NCBI GenBank assembly: GCA_032718475.1
Contig: JAUCBJ010002830.1
Coordinates: 1-42,443 of the forward strand
DNA length: 42,443 bases
DNA from: Nemertoderma westbladi
Lineage: Eukaryota; Xenacoelomorpha; Nemertodermatida; Nemertodermatidae
Direction: 5' to 3'
The notes below the pieces were generated by a model. It saw nothing but the letters and a program-made list of their open reading frames with translations, was not told where the DNA came from and made no database searches. Shown here in pieces: positions 17,441 through 26,802 of the stretch; the stretch's first letter is position 1, and every line of letters begins with the position of its first letter. Position numbers and translations under genes: made by a program.

Positions 17441-18248
17441 ACCGACAGTATTAGTTGTTGTGTCTAAATAATAAACGTAACACTTATGGGGCGCTATAAC
17501 AGGAATCAGATAATATGAAGCCGCAATGGAGCTAAAATTTTCATACCAACATGTTTTAGTAAGGACCTATTTTTCGACCAAATATTGAGATTTTCTCTAA
17601 ATTTTGTGCCAATATCACTAAAAATAATCACTCATCGCTAAATAATTTATTCTTCACTAAAAAAACATGGCAAATACAGAAAAATATCAATTTCTCCTTA
17701 AAAAATTACTTAGGGCCTTCTACTAAATATAATTATTTATCACTTATATAGTGATTAAAAATAATCCTTTATTACAGTAGCGCCTAGGCCCAATACTGTG
17801 AAAATAATCATTTACACACTAAATGTGATTATTATTTATTTAAAGGAATTGACAATCAATAAATACTGTATCTTAATAACTAATAAATATAACCAATAAA
17901 AACATAAGTAATAAATTGTTGGAAGATTTCGTATCGAAAAAGGTTTAAGGGATTTTTTTTTGTTGGTTTACAAATGAACTCCTAAAGATTCAACCAAAAG
18001 TTATGGAGAAAACCAATGGTTATGCTATTGGGTGGAGTTTTCTCCTGAGGAAATATTTATTGATTTATTTATCTATTTATCTAATTATTTATTGGGTAAA
18101 TATTTCCTGCGCGTGGTAACGAATTTCAAAGTAACTGTCGTCCAAAGGATTACAGAACACGTGAAAACATTCCCTTGGAATGAGGATTCCCTATCGACGC
18201 GTGGGCGTCCCGCGCTGGCAGGGCCAATACATACCTATATACACCATG
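17441..18248. other. Very AT-rich spacer with AATAATCA words
   Basis: Repeated AATAATCA/TGATTATT words occur at 17.6-17.85 kb, and similar AT-rich words recur at 18.4-18.7 kb on the far side of the hairpin at 18249-18291. Together these may be the two sides of one large AT-rich element. No gene. Confidence 0.35.
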
Positions 18249-18291
18249 CATGACCCGTAATATAGTAAATTACACTATATTACGGGTCATG
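18249..18291. repeat. Perfect 18-bp hairpin
   Basis: CATGACCCGTAATATAGT (18249-18266) is followed after 7 bases by its exact reverse complement (18274-18291). Imperfect pairing extends outward through CACCATG and GGTATATA. TATATAAA (18293-18300) directly follows. It could be an element centre or end, or a cruciform-forming site. Confidence 0.75.
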
Positions 18292-18769
18292 GTATATAAA
18301 GGAAACATCATTGTCGCCCGACGACGACGTGGCAAGCAGCATACGTACAGTACTGTACTTGTCTCTAGAACTATTATGAAAATTATCAACAATTAAATAA
18401 TACTGTATTTATTCACTTAAACTAATCATTATTCTCTAATTTTCTATTGTTTAACTAAAGAAATTGACAATAACGAAAATATTATCACACCAAATGCAGT
18501 ATACTAATATGAGTAACAAACATTAAATGAACCACTAAAGGATGAAATACAGTGATTAAATTTAGTAAAATATTATTAACGTAAATTTTAAATTATTTTT
18601 AGTTAGTATTATATTTGTCTATTGGAGGTTAGAATTAAAAATAGTTGAAAATAGATTTATTAATGGTGATAATAATTATTTTTTAGTGAAGGAAAAATAT
18701 ATCTTACTGCTTTTGGCTTTGTCAGCCAGCATGTGTGCCTCTGTTCGTTAGCTGAGCCGGTGCCGTGCC

Positions 18770-19689
18770 CGGTGTCACAAGGAAATCAGCCCCCCCTAGA
18801 ATATGCCCCCCGGGGCATTATTTCCTAGGATATTATGTCCCCCCAGGCAATTTTTCCTAGGAAATTTAGCCCGGGGGGGCATTTTCTCCTTAGGAAATAA
18901 TGCCTCCCCTCAGGAAAATTAGCCCCCCTCAAAAGTCTGAAAACTGGTACGATACCGGTCTGCTGGTAGCCACTTTTAATCTACCAACTGCAGAACTTGT
19001 AATAGTTGGAAGAATAGTACGGTACCGGTCTGTCGCTAGGTAAGCAGGTAAGGCAGTAAGGGGATGTAGAACAGCATACTGAAGTATCTAAGTCAGTAGG
19101 CTACTGTAGTAAGTACTGGTATAACAGCAGTGCGAGTGTGTGGTGTTGTGTGGGCGCCGAGCAGCTCCAAGCTTTTTTAAGTCTGTAACCTGCTCCTTTC
19201 CCTGATTTGGTAAAGTGATTGTTTATTGTTTTGGTTAGAAAATCCCGCCTCTGTAACCTGCTCCTTTCTCTCTATTGGTAATGTTATCGTTTATTGTTTT
19301 GGTTAGAAAATCCCGTCTCTGTAACCTGCTCCTTTCCCTGATTTGCTAAAGTGACTGTTTATTGTTTTGGTTAGAAAATCCCGCCTCTGTAACCTGCTCC
19401 TTTCCCTCAATTAGTTAAATGATCGTTTATTGTTTTGGTTAGAAAGGCCTGCCTCTGTAACCTGCTCCTTTCCTTCATTTGGTAAAGTGACTGTTTATTG
19501 TTTTGTATAATTTTTGTAAGTTTTAGTAGTAATAAGTTTTGTTTATTGTATAATTCAGGGGGGGGGGGCATAATTTCCTAAGGGGGGGCATTTTTTCCTA
19601 GGGAAATTTGCCCGGGGGGGCATTTTTTCCTAGGAAAATATGCCCCCCCGGGCACATTTCCCGGGGGGGCATATTTTCCTGTTACACCG
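18770..19689. mobile_element. Foldback-like element with C/G-run terminal arrays
   Basis: The ends are inverted copies (CGGTGTCACAAGGAAA at 18770-18785, and CGGTGTAACAGGAAAA when 19674-19689 is read in reverse). Each side then carries several subrepeats combining CCTAGGAAA with GCCCCCCGGGG-type runs (18781-18928 left, 19558-19670 right), inverted overall. The centre holds five 68-bp tandem units. No protein frame is evident. Arms built of subrepeats with a tandem core are the hallmark of foldback-type elements. The assignment rests on structure alone. Confidence 0.55.
19182..19507 (+). repeat. Five 68-bp tandem units
   Basis: Units beginning TCTGTAACCTGCTCCTTTC start at 19182, 19250, 19318, 19386 and 19454, an exact 68-bp period. 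The last unit is truncated. Each contains TTTATTGTTTTGGTTAGAAA except the last, which diverges. Units differ by a few substitutions, so the array is not brand new. Confidence 0.9.
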
Positions 19690-20279
19690 GCTTTCCGGCT
19701 TTTTCAGTTTGGCACCGGACCGCTCACGGCTCCCCGCATTCAGCCTGTCAGCCTGCCGGTCTATTTCTGTTGGACGGATCCAAGAAGTGGATATACTTAT
19801 TTCTCACGCGTGTTTGTTTGCTTGTTTGTACACACAACTTCTTGCACTTAATGTTGATGGAATTGGATGAAATTTTGGTGATACAATAGGTCATTATCGG
19901 ACCTAGTTGTGTATGCAATGTTTTGGTTGCGAGGGACCTGTTGGTTGCCTAGCAACAGTGAAATTAATTCTAGAATGACCGATCATAATCGTAGATCAAA
20001 ATCAAAAGTTGACACCCCATAGGGAGCACCTATTGGAAATTTCGCTTTATTTCGTTTAGAAATGTAGAAGAAGATACATTTCTAACAAACAGTGTTTTTT
20101 AACATACAGTAGGCCCTACAACATTATTCTAATTATACTATTATCATACTGGCTAGCCAATCCCCTAGATATCGTTGCCAAGATAACATCCTATTAGAGG
20201 TTCAGTGTAGAGGTAAATACAGTAGCAGTGTAATTGAGAGAGCTGTCTGCTCCATATTGACAACTATTGAGTTCTCATT
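19690..20279. other. Spacer without a recognisable gene
   Basis: No supported gene. Plus-strand frames at 19.6-19.9 kb run out of the foldback-like element and are C/G-run artefacts. Confidence 0.5.
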
Positions 20280-20455
20280 CGTTATTACTTTATTAGGCTG
20301 CCCTGATTATGCGCGTAATTCATTACAACAAAACAATAAAATAATAATTTTGTTGTACAGACGATACTTTACCCAATGTTTCGTTTTGCGTTTTGCGTTT
20401 TTCGTTATTAGGCTTCCCTGCATAGGCGCGTAATTCAGTAATTTATTACAACAAT
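20280..20455 (+). repeat. Imperfect direct repeat (2 copies)
   Basis: A block of about 52 bp containing TTAGGCT, CCCTG, GCGCGTAATTCA and ATTACAACAA occurs at 20280-20331 and again at 20403-20455 with small indels. GTTTTGCGTTTTGCG lies between them. Confidence 0.6.
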
Positions 20456-20623
20456 ACTATTTATAGCAATGGATCCGTCCATATTGCCAGCTCTCGCTGG
20501 CAAGCTTGTATTATACTATACCCCAAGGTGTATCGGTTTCTTCTGTGTGTGTGTGTACTGCCTGACTGCAGCTGTTGCTATACCGGTACTGCAGTACTGT
20601 ATTAGGCCTACTGTATTATGTAG

Positions 20624-20668
20624 ACCACGGCTTTCTAAATCTCTAAACTGAGTTTAGAAGGCCGTGGT
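20624..20668. repeat. Hairpin with two alternative stems
   Basis: ACCACGGCTTTCTAAA (20624-20639) pairs with 20653-20668 at 15 of 16 positions. The inner sequence TCTAAACTGAGTTTAGA is itself a perfect 8-bp palindrome, giving a competing fold. It is too short for a typical miRNA precursor. Confidence 0.6.
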
Positions 20669-20869
20669 GTAGACCTACTGGACTGGCTACTGACTGACTG
20701 CAGGACTGACAGACTGACCTACACCGCTACACCCACTGCAGCACTGTGCACTGACCCCCTACCGCTACAATCAGTTACGTTTATGAACAGACGACGTAGG
20801 TGGTAGGCCTGTAGGGGTAAGCTAGTACACAGTAGGCTACCGGCAGACCGGTAGGTAACGAACCCTGTG

Positions 20870-21289
20870 ATGAATGATATACCAGGTGCAGATGTACGCG
20901 ATCGCGCTCCCGGGCGCCGTTTATGGGTGAAGGCCGCCGGACTTCGTCGAGACAACGAAGGTTACAGACTTCCCGACTTACTGAGCGGTCTTTATTCTGC
21001 CGTAATACTCTGCATTGGTTGCTATGGTTACGCGCGAACGCGGCAACTCTGGTCCTTGATTGGGGGTGGTGTGGTCGCCCCGGCTACCCTATTAGGAATC
21101 TACCAAGAATATAAAGACCCGGAGAATTTCGAGCTGTTATTGGCGCCTGCTGGAACGCTGGCCGTTGTAGGCGCTCACCAGTTTATGAAAGCGAGAACTC
21201 TGATTCCTTCTGGTTTAATTAGCGGACTCAGCCTCATACAAACTGTTCGGGTTTTCTTTACGCCCCCAGACTTTACAGGACTTGAATGA
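20870..21289 (+). CDS. TMEM14-family (UPF0136) small membrane protein (139 aa)
   Basis: The TMEM14 family consists of small, multi-helix, mostly mitochondrial membrane proteins. In vertebrates TMEM14C transports porphyrin precursors for haem synthesis. The family pattern is visible from residue 35: a first helix with a GCYGY motif (50-54), WSLIGGGVVAPATLLG (61-76), DPENFELLLAPAGTLAVVGAHQF (83-105), then KARTLIPSGLISGLSLIQTVRVFF (107-130), which matches the diagnostic positively charged, Pro-Gly-Leu and Ser-Leu block. ATG at 20870 is used; the frame extends one codon further to a GTG that is not a start. The basic N-terminal 30 residues (R10, R12, R16, R17, K21, R26, R27) are longer than in vertebrate TMEM14 and could be a targeting extension. 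Which paralogue (A/B/C or another) cannot be told. Confidence 0.8.
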   Translation: MNDIPGADVRDRAPGRRLWVKAAGLRRDNEGYRLPDLLSGLYSAVILCIGCYGYARTRQLWSLIGGGVVAPATLLGIYQEYKDPENFELLLAPAGTLAVVGAHQFMKARTLIPSGLISGLSLIQTVRVFFTPPDFTGLE

Positions 21290-22059
21290 CATGTTGTTAT
21301 TTATATTGTTTTATTACCGGGAGTGAAAATTAATAAAATACTGCCGTAGCCTAACTCAAAACCTTTGGGGAAGGAATATCAGTTCGTGTATGTATAGCCC
21401 GTGAACCTACCACTATCAGACTATATATTGATTTGCCAATTTATTTGTTCAATTATTATCGCAGTATTGACAGATTGATATACGGTTGTAAATATCAGCA
21501 TGTAATTTCCCATCCCACATTTCCCATTTAAAATAAATTATAAATTAAAATTATCACCATATTACCAATTCGTCCGAAATGTAGGATATTTATAATAAAT
21601 GGATTTAATTATTGTGAAACATTCATTTTGAGTTTATGCCTCTGCCTCATGCACTATTTTAGTGGGTGAAAGTCAGTATTTGAAATTTACTCTTTAAAAA
21701 TGGTAATTTTTTTTTTAAAATCTCGTTTTTTTTAAATGAAAATGCCTCCAATGCCTCCTTAAACTGTTAAAAACATCTCCATAAATAGGTCCATTGGTGG
21801 GTGACGCCTTTATTATTTGTTTTGTAATTTTAGACATTGTCTTTCTGTCACTCTAAATCTGCCAAACCTAGCAAGAGCAACTGTGCGACTCTTGCGCTAT
21901 TATACACTATTTTCAAACTCGTGCAAAAATTCGAGGGCGAGATTACAATATCAAATTGTGTTCAGTGTTTTCTATCATCTGTTGTCATATTATTGCAGTC
22001 TTTTATACTGACTTTGGGTCATATTTGTTTGGTTTTCATTGAAAGTTGTAGTTTAAATA
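21290..22059 (+). other. Spacer between the TMEM14-like gene and WRAP53
   Basis: Holds the 3' end of the TMEM14-like gene, with AATAAA at 21332-21337, 43 bases after its stop, then AT-rich DNA. A T-rich tract ending in AG lies shortly before the WRAP53 ATG and could be a splice acceptor. No other gene is supported. Confidence 0.6.
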
Positions 22060-25000
22060 ATGGAACAGAGTGACAATATGGTGAAATCCAATATATCTGG
22101 AACATCAGCGGCCATGCTAGCGGCGTTAAACGCCTTTCTGATGGATGATTCTCAGAATACGACGCTTACAGATTCAACTAGTAACCAATCGGTTGCTGAT
22201 TCAATTGGTAATCAAGTAATCTCTGATACCACCGGTAAGCAAACTGTTGGTACAATTGCTAACGAAACTCTGGGTGATTTATCTACAAACAACCAAAATG
22301 TGGTTGATACATCTGATAACCAACTTGTTGATACAACTGCTACCCAAACTCTGGTTGATACAACTGCTACCCAAACTCTGGTTGATACAACTACTATCCA
22401 AACTCTGGTTGATACAACTGCTACCCAAACTCTGGTTGATACAACTGCTACCCAAACTCTGGTTGATACAACTGCTACCCAAACTCTGGTTGATACAACT
22501 GCTACCCAAACTCTGGTTGATACAACTGCTACCCAAACTCTGGTTGATACAACTGCTACCCAAACTCTGGTTGATACAACTGCTACCCAAACTCTGGTTG
22601 ATACAACTGCTACCCAAACTCTGGTTGATACAACTGCTACCCAAACTCTGGTTGATACAACGGCTATCCAAACTCTGGTTGATACAACGGCTATCCAAAC
22701 TCTGGTTGATACAACTGCTACCCAAACTCTGGTTGATACAACTGCTACCCAAACTCTGGTTGATACAACTGCTACCCAAACTCTGGTTGATACAACTGCT
22801 ACCCAAACTCTGGTTGATACAACTGCTACCCAAACTCTGGTTGATACAACGGCTATCCAAACTCTGGTTGATACAACTGCTACCCAAACTCTGGTTGATA
22901 CAACTGCTACCCAAACTCTGGTTGATACAACTGCTACCCATACTCTGGTTGATACAACGGCTATCCAAACTCTGGTTGATACAACGGCTATCCAAACTCT
23001 GGTTGATACAACTGCTACCCAAACTCTGGTTGATACAACTGCTACCCAAACTCTGGTTGATACAACTGCTATCCAAACTCTGGTTGATACAACTGCTACC
23101 CAAACTCTGGTTGATACAACTGCTACCCAAACTCTGGTTGATACAACTGCTACCCAAACTCTGGTTGATACAACGGCTATCCAAACTCTGGTTGATACAA
23201 CTGCTACCCAAACTCTGGTTGATACAACTGCTACCCAAACTCTGGTTGATACAACTGCTACCCAAACTCTGGTTGATACAAAGGCTATCCAAACTCTGGT
23301 TGATACAACGGCTATCCAAACTCTGGTTGATACAACTGCTACCCAAACTCTGGTTGATACAACTGCTACCCAAACTCTGGTTGATACAACTGCTATCCAA
23401 ACTCTGGTTGATACAACGGCTATCCAAACTCTGGTTGATACAACTGCTACCCAAACTCTGGTTGATACAACTGCTACCCAAACTCTGGTTGATACAACTG
23501 CTACCCAAACTCTGGTTGATACAACTGCTATCCAAACTCTGGTTGATACAACTGCTACCCAAACTCTGGTTGATACAACTGCTACCCAAACTCTGGTTGA
23601 TACAACGGCTATCCAAACTCTGGTTGATACAACTGCTACCCAAACAATGGTTGCTCTAGCTACTGATGTGATAAGCACCAGCAATGAGAAGGAAGTATTT
23701 CCGGCTCCTGAAAATATACTCTATGATGTAATGGATGACACTGAAATTGAAATTACACCGAATGTGCGAGAAACTTATGTCCCCGGTAACAACCATTGCA
23801 GTCCGAAAATCGACTCGCAGAAAACAAAGAAGAACAAACGGAAAAAATTAAACAAAAATAGAAAGATGGTGAATCGTGGACTATTCGGCTTCCTCCAGAC
23901 GGTTCGAAGGGCACCAGAAGCCATGAAAGGAGATCCTGAAGTAGAGGGTCTAATAGATCATACAGGCAACAAACGTACGTCTATCTCAGAGGCTGATACG
24001 GTACTCAAATCCACCATCTACAATCCAACGGATATTCAGACACAAAGTCAGGTTCACGGAGACCCTAGTCTACCCTACTGTATCGAACCAGGGACCTCGT
24101 TGCTATTAGCAACCGATAGAGACCGTTACCCATTGGTTAACTACCTCCGGGGTGTTAAATGGTCACCGGACGGCACCTGTTTGCTAACCTGTTCCGAAGA
24201 TAAAGTAATGCGAATCTACGAACTACCGGAAGCAATTTTGGATGGGTTTGAGTTGGAAACATATCAACGATCTAGTAACGGGTTAACCCACAAACCCGCT
24301 GACAGATCAACCTTCCTTCCTGATGACGGGTTAACCCACCTTCCTGATGATGACAAGGTACCCCATAAACTACAAACACAGTTATCTATTGCCGAAGGCG
24401 AATTAGTTTACGACTTTACGTGGTTCCCAATAATGAGCTCGGAGGAAATAAACACGTGTTTATTCGCCTCCTCGTCCCGTAAGAACCCGGTACATCTGTG
24501 GGACGCTTACACGGGCGAGCTCGCTGCCTCCTACAAAGCGTACAACCACGTGGACGAGCTGATAAGCCCACACAGTCTGTGCTTCAACCCAGACGGGTCG
24601 AGACTTTACGCGGGTTTCAACGCCTCTGTGTCTACATTCGAGACCCGCCGTCCCAGAGCCGTCTGTCAGACCCGTCGACTCTGCAGTAAGCGACTGGGTG
24701 GCCAACCCGGTATCGTCGGCGCCATCGCCTTCAACCCCCGACGACCCGATCTGTTCGCATGCGGCTCCTTCCGCTCCTCAGTCGTTCTCTACTCGGAGAC
24801 CTGCGTTACTCAGGTCACCGAGTTGGGTTGCCACAGCAACGGGGTCACCCAGCTGAGGTTCGGCCCCGACGGGAATATGTTATTCTCAGGGGCCCGGGGA
24901 GGGGACTGTTTAATTAACTGTTGGGACCTGCGTTGGCCTGGCAACGTGTTGGCGCGGTATCGTCGCTTAGTTACCACCAATCAGCGTATTTACTTTGATT

Positions 25001-25308
25001 TGGACCCGAGCGGTCGTTACCTAGTAACCGGGGGTTGCGACCCTGGTTACGCGATCTACGACACCCTGTCAGCGGACCACGCGACACCTTTGTATCGTTC
25101 TTCCCCCACCGGTAACTCTCCCGTTACTTGCGTCTCGTTACATCCGTTGTTACCGATATTAGCTACCGGTTCCGGTAGTCGTGTGCTGCCTGTACCCATG
25201 GCAACCGAGGACTCTGACACTGAACTGATTGAACCTTCATATTGTAATAACAGTGTCGATATGTTATGGGTTTCTGGTACATTACGGCGCCCAAATACAA
25301 ATATGTAG
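22060..25308 (+). CDS. WRAP53: WRAP53/TCAB1-type WD40 protein with a huge nonapeptide repeat (1082 aa)
   Basis: WRAP53 (TCAB1) binds the CAB box of telomerase RNA and scaRNAs and directs them to Cajal bodies. The WD40 propeller spans about 690-1045. Family landmarks are YLRGVKWSPDGTCLLTCSEDK (694-714), SSSRKNPVHLWDAYTGEL (804-821), AYNHVDELISPHSLCFNPDGS (827-847), ACGSFRSSVVLYS (900-912), FSGARGGDCLINCWDLR (942-958) and TTNQRIYFDLDPSGRYLVTGG (972-992). These match vertebrate WRAP53 closely. The N-terminal half is unusual: residues 91-531 are 49 tandem copies of DTTA[T/I]QTLV. A basic cluster (590-602) may be a nuclear signal. Human WRAP53 is about half this length, and the difference is largely the repeat. 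The gene is intronless. AATAAA at 25349 follows the stop. The GC-rich 3' part contrasts with the AT-rich 5' part. Confidence 0.95.
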   Translation: MEQSDNMVKSNISGTSAAMLAALNAFLMDDSQNTTLTDSTSNQSVADSIGNQVISDTTGKQTVGTIANETLGDLSTNNQNVVDTSDNQLVDTTATQTLVDTTATQTLVDTTTIQTLVDTTATQTLVDTTATQTLVDTTATQTLVDTTATQTLVDTTATQTLVDTTATQTLVDTTATQTLVDTTATQTLVDTTATQTLVDTTAIQTLVDTTAIQTLVDTTATQTLVDTTATQTLVDTTATQTLVDTTATQTLVDTTATQTLVDTTAIQTLVDTTATQTLVDTTATQTLVDTTATHTLVDTTAIQTLVDTTAIQTLVDTTATQTLVDTTATQTLVDTTAIQTLVDTTATQTLVDTTATQTLVDTTATQTLVDTTAIQTLVDTTATQTLVDTTATQTLVDTTATQTLVDTKAIQTLVDTTAIQTLVDTTATQTLVDTTATQTLVDTTAIQTLVDTTAIQTLVDTTATQTLVDTTATQTLVDTTATQTLVDTTAIQTLVDTTATQTLVDTTATQTLVDTTAIQTLVDTTATQTMVALATDVISTSNEKEVFPAPENILYDVMDDTEIEITPNVRETYVPGNNHCSPKIDSQKTKKNKRKKLNKNRKMVNRGLFGFLQTVRRAPEAMKGDPEVEGLIDHTGNKRTSISEADTVLKSTIYNPTDIQTQSQVHGDPSLPYCIEPGTSLLLATDRDRYPLVNYLRGVKWSPDGTCLLTCSEDKVMRIYELPEAILDGFELETYQRSSNGLTHKPADRSTFLPDDGLTHLPDDDKVPHKLQTQLSIAEGELVYDFTWFPIMSSEEINTCLFASSSRKNPVHLWDAYTGELAASYKAYNHVDELISPHSLCFNPDGSRLYAGFNASVSTFETRRPRAVCQTRRLCSKRLGGQPGIVGAIAFNPRRPDLFACGSFRSSVVLYSETCVTQVTELGCHSNGVTQLRFGPDGNMLFSGARGGDCLINCWDLRWPGNVLARYRRLVTTNQRIYFDLDPSGRYLVTGGCDPGYAIYDTLSADHATPLYRSSPTGNSPVTCVSLHPLLPILATGSGSRVLPVPMATEDSDTELIEPSYCNNSVDMLWVSGTLRRPNTNM
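22330..23652 (+). repeat. In-frame 27-bp minisatellite, 49 units
   Basis: Unit starts run from 22330 to 23626 at an exact 27-bp step (48 steps, 1296 bp) with no indel. Units encode DTTATQTLV (35 Thr-type) or Ile-type variants (14). Ile-type units are numbers 3, 13, 14, 20, 24, 25, 28, 32, 36, 37, 40, 41, 45 and 48; unit 36 has Lys for Thr, unit 23 has His for Gln, and the last ends QTMV. The synonymous ACG codon occurs only in Ile-type units, so variants travel as linked blocks, as expected from unequal exchange. Confidence 0.98.
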
Positions 25309-25348
25309 CAGTTCGATTGTTTTATAACAATATTTTCTTCTGTATTGA

Positions 25349-25354
25349 AATAAA
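25349..25354 (+). terminator. Poly(A) signal AATAAA for WRAP53
   Basis: Canonical hexamer 40 bases after the stop codon, in AT-rich sequence. It would give a very short 3' UTR. Confidence 0.6.
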
Positions 25355-25801
25355 CATAAATCTATGTTTGGTATTTATCCAGTAAAGTCTAAAGTTATTA
25401 TTATTTTGTGCAATAGATTCGTAAATTATATATTATTATTTTCAACATATGCGATAATGGTTTGTTATTTTATATGTTCTTGGTTCATATTGGCCATTCT
25501 TCCAACAGGGAGGTCCTGTGTTCGAGCCCCAGGGCAGTTTTTGCTAAGCTGTTAACTCCAAGTAGCAGATACTGGGTGGGTACGTTAAGCATGTTCTAAT
25601 GCTGTAAATAAAATCGCGCATGACTTTACTAATTTTTAATTCCTGTATGTTTTACACGTAATTTGAAATTAAATTGAATTACAGGTTTCTTGTAGTCGAA
25701 ATTTAACAGTACCCTGCTGTATATTATGATACCTTGAATTAAGTAGATGTCTCGGTTCATTATTATTACACATTGTCTACTTTTGATGAATAATATAGAT
25801 G
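25355..25801 (+). other. Spacer with a possible SINE B-box
   Basis: At 25512-25533 GGTCCTGTGTTCGAGCCCCA resembles a pol III B-box/T-arm, and the sequence after it resembles a SINE body (GCTGTTAACTCCAAGTAGCA). No matching A-box was found upstream. No gene is supported in this stretch. The minisatellite starts at its right edge. Confidence 0.3.
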
Positions 25802-26300
25802 GATGCTGCGGTGCAGGGGATGCCGGAGGTAGATGGAATGGTTGGACAGGGGATGCCGGAGGTAGATGGAGTGGGTGGACAGGGGATGTCGGAGGTGATG
25901 GAGTGGGTGGACAGGGGATGTCGGAGGTGATGGAGTGGGTGGACAGGGGATGCCGGAGGTAGATGGAGTGGGTGGACAGGGGATGCCGGAGGTAGATGGA
26001 GTGGGTGGACAGGGGATGTCAGAGGTAGATGGAGTTGGTGGACAAGGTGTGTCGGAGGTAGATGGAGTGTGTGGACACTGGACAGGGTGTGTCGGAGGTA
26101 GATGGAGTGGGTGGACAGGGGATGTCGGAGGTAGATGGAGTGGGTGGACAGGGGATGTCGGAGGTAGATGGAGTGGGTGGACACTGGACAGGGTGTGTCG
26201 GAGGTAGATGGAGTGGGTGGACAGGGGATGTCGGAGGTAGATGGAGTGGGTGGACAGGGGGTGCCGGAGGTAGATGGAATGGTTGGACAGGGTGTGTCGG

Positions 26301-26500
26301 AGGTAGCTGGTGTAAGGAAACGGACAGGGGATGTCGGAGGTGATGGAGTGGGTGGACAGGGTGTGTCGGAGGTAGATGGAGTGGTTGGGCAGGGGATGTC
26401 AGAGGTAGATGGAGTGGGTGGACAGGGGATGTCGGAGGTAAATGGAGTGGGTGAACAGGGTGTGTCGGAGGTAGCTGGTGTAAGGAAACGGACAGGGGAT
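26301..26500 (+). repeat. Divergent units containing GTGTAAGGAAACGGACAGG (first cluster)
   Basis: Two copies of an aberrant unit (GTAGCTGGTGTAAGGAAACG) lie at about 26303 and 26473. Seven more lie at about 35.31-38.54 kb. Each is usually followed by a shortened unit GGAGGTGATGGAGTGG lacking three bases. They mark related blocks that have been copied across 12 kb of the array. Confidence 0.8.
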
Positions 26501-26802
26501 GTCGGGGGTGATGGAGTGGGTGGACAGGGTGTGTCGGAGGTAGATGGAGTGGTTGGACATGGGATGTCGGAGGTAGATGGAGTGGGTGGACATGGGATGC
26601 CGGAGGCAGATGGAGTTGGTGGACAGGGGATGCCGGAGGTAGATGGAGTGGGTGGACAGGGGATATCGGAGGTAGATGGAGTGGGTGGACAGGGGATGTC
26701 GGAGGTAGAGGAGTGGGTGGACAGGGGGTGCCGGAGGTAGATGGAGTGGGTGGACAGGGGGTGTTGGAGGTAGATGGAGTAAGTGGACAGGGGATGTCGG
26801 AG

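Noticed and set aside
20624-20668. MicroRNA precursor
   Set aside because: The stem is only 16 bp with a competing inner palindrome, too short for a usual precursor.
21837-22073. A 78-codon frame overlapping the WRAP53 start
   Set aside because: It begins at a TTG, has no ATG near its start, shows no family resemblance, and overlaps a secure gene.
22212-23684. Three further long frames across the WRAP53 repeat (two minus, one plus)
   Set aside because: Shadows of the 27-bp unit. The WRAP53 frame continues into the conserved propeller, while these do not.
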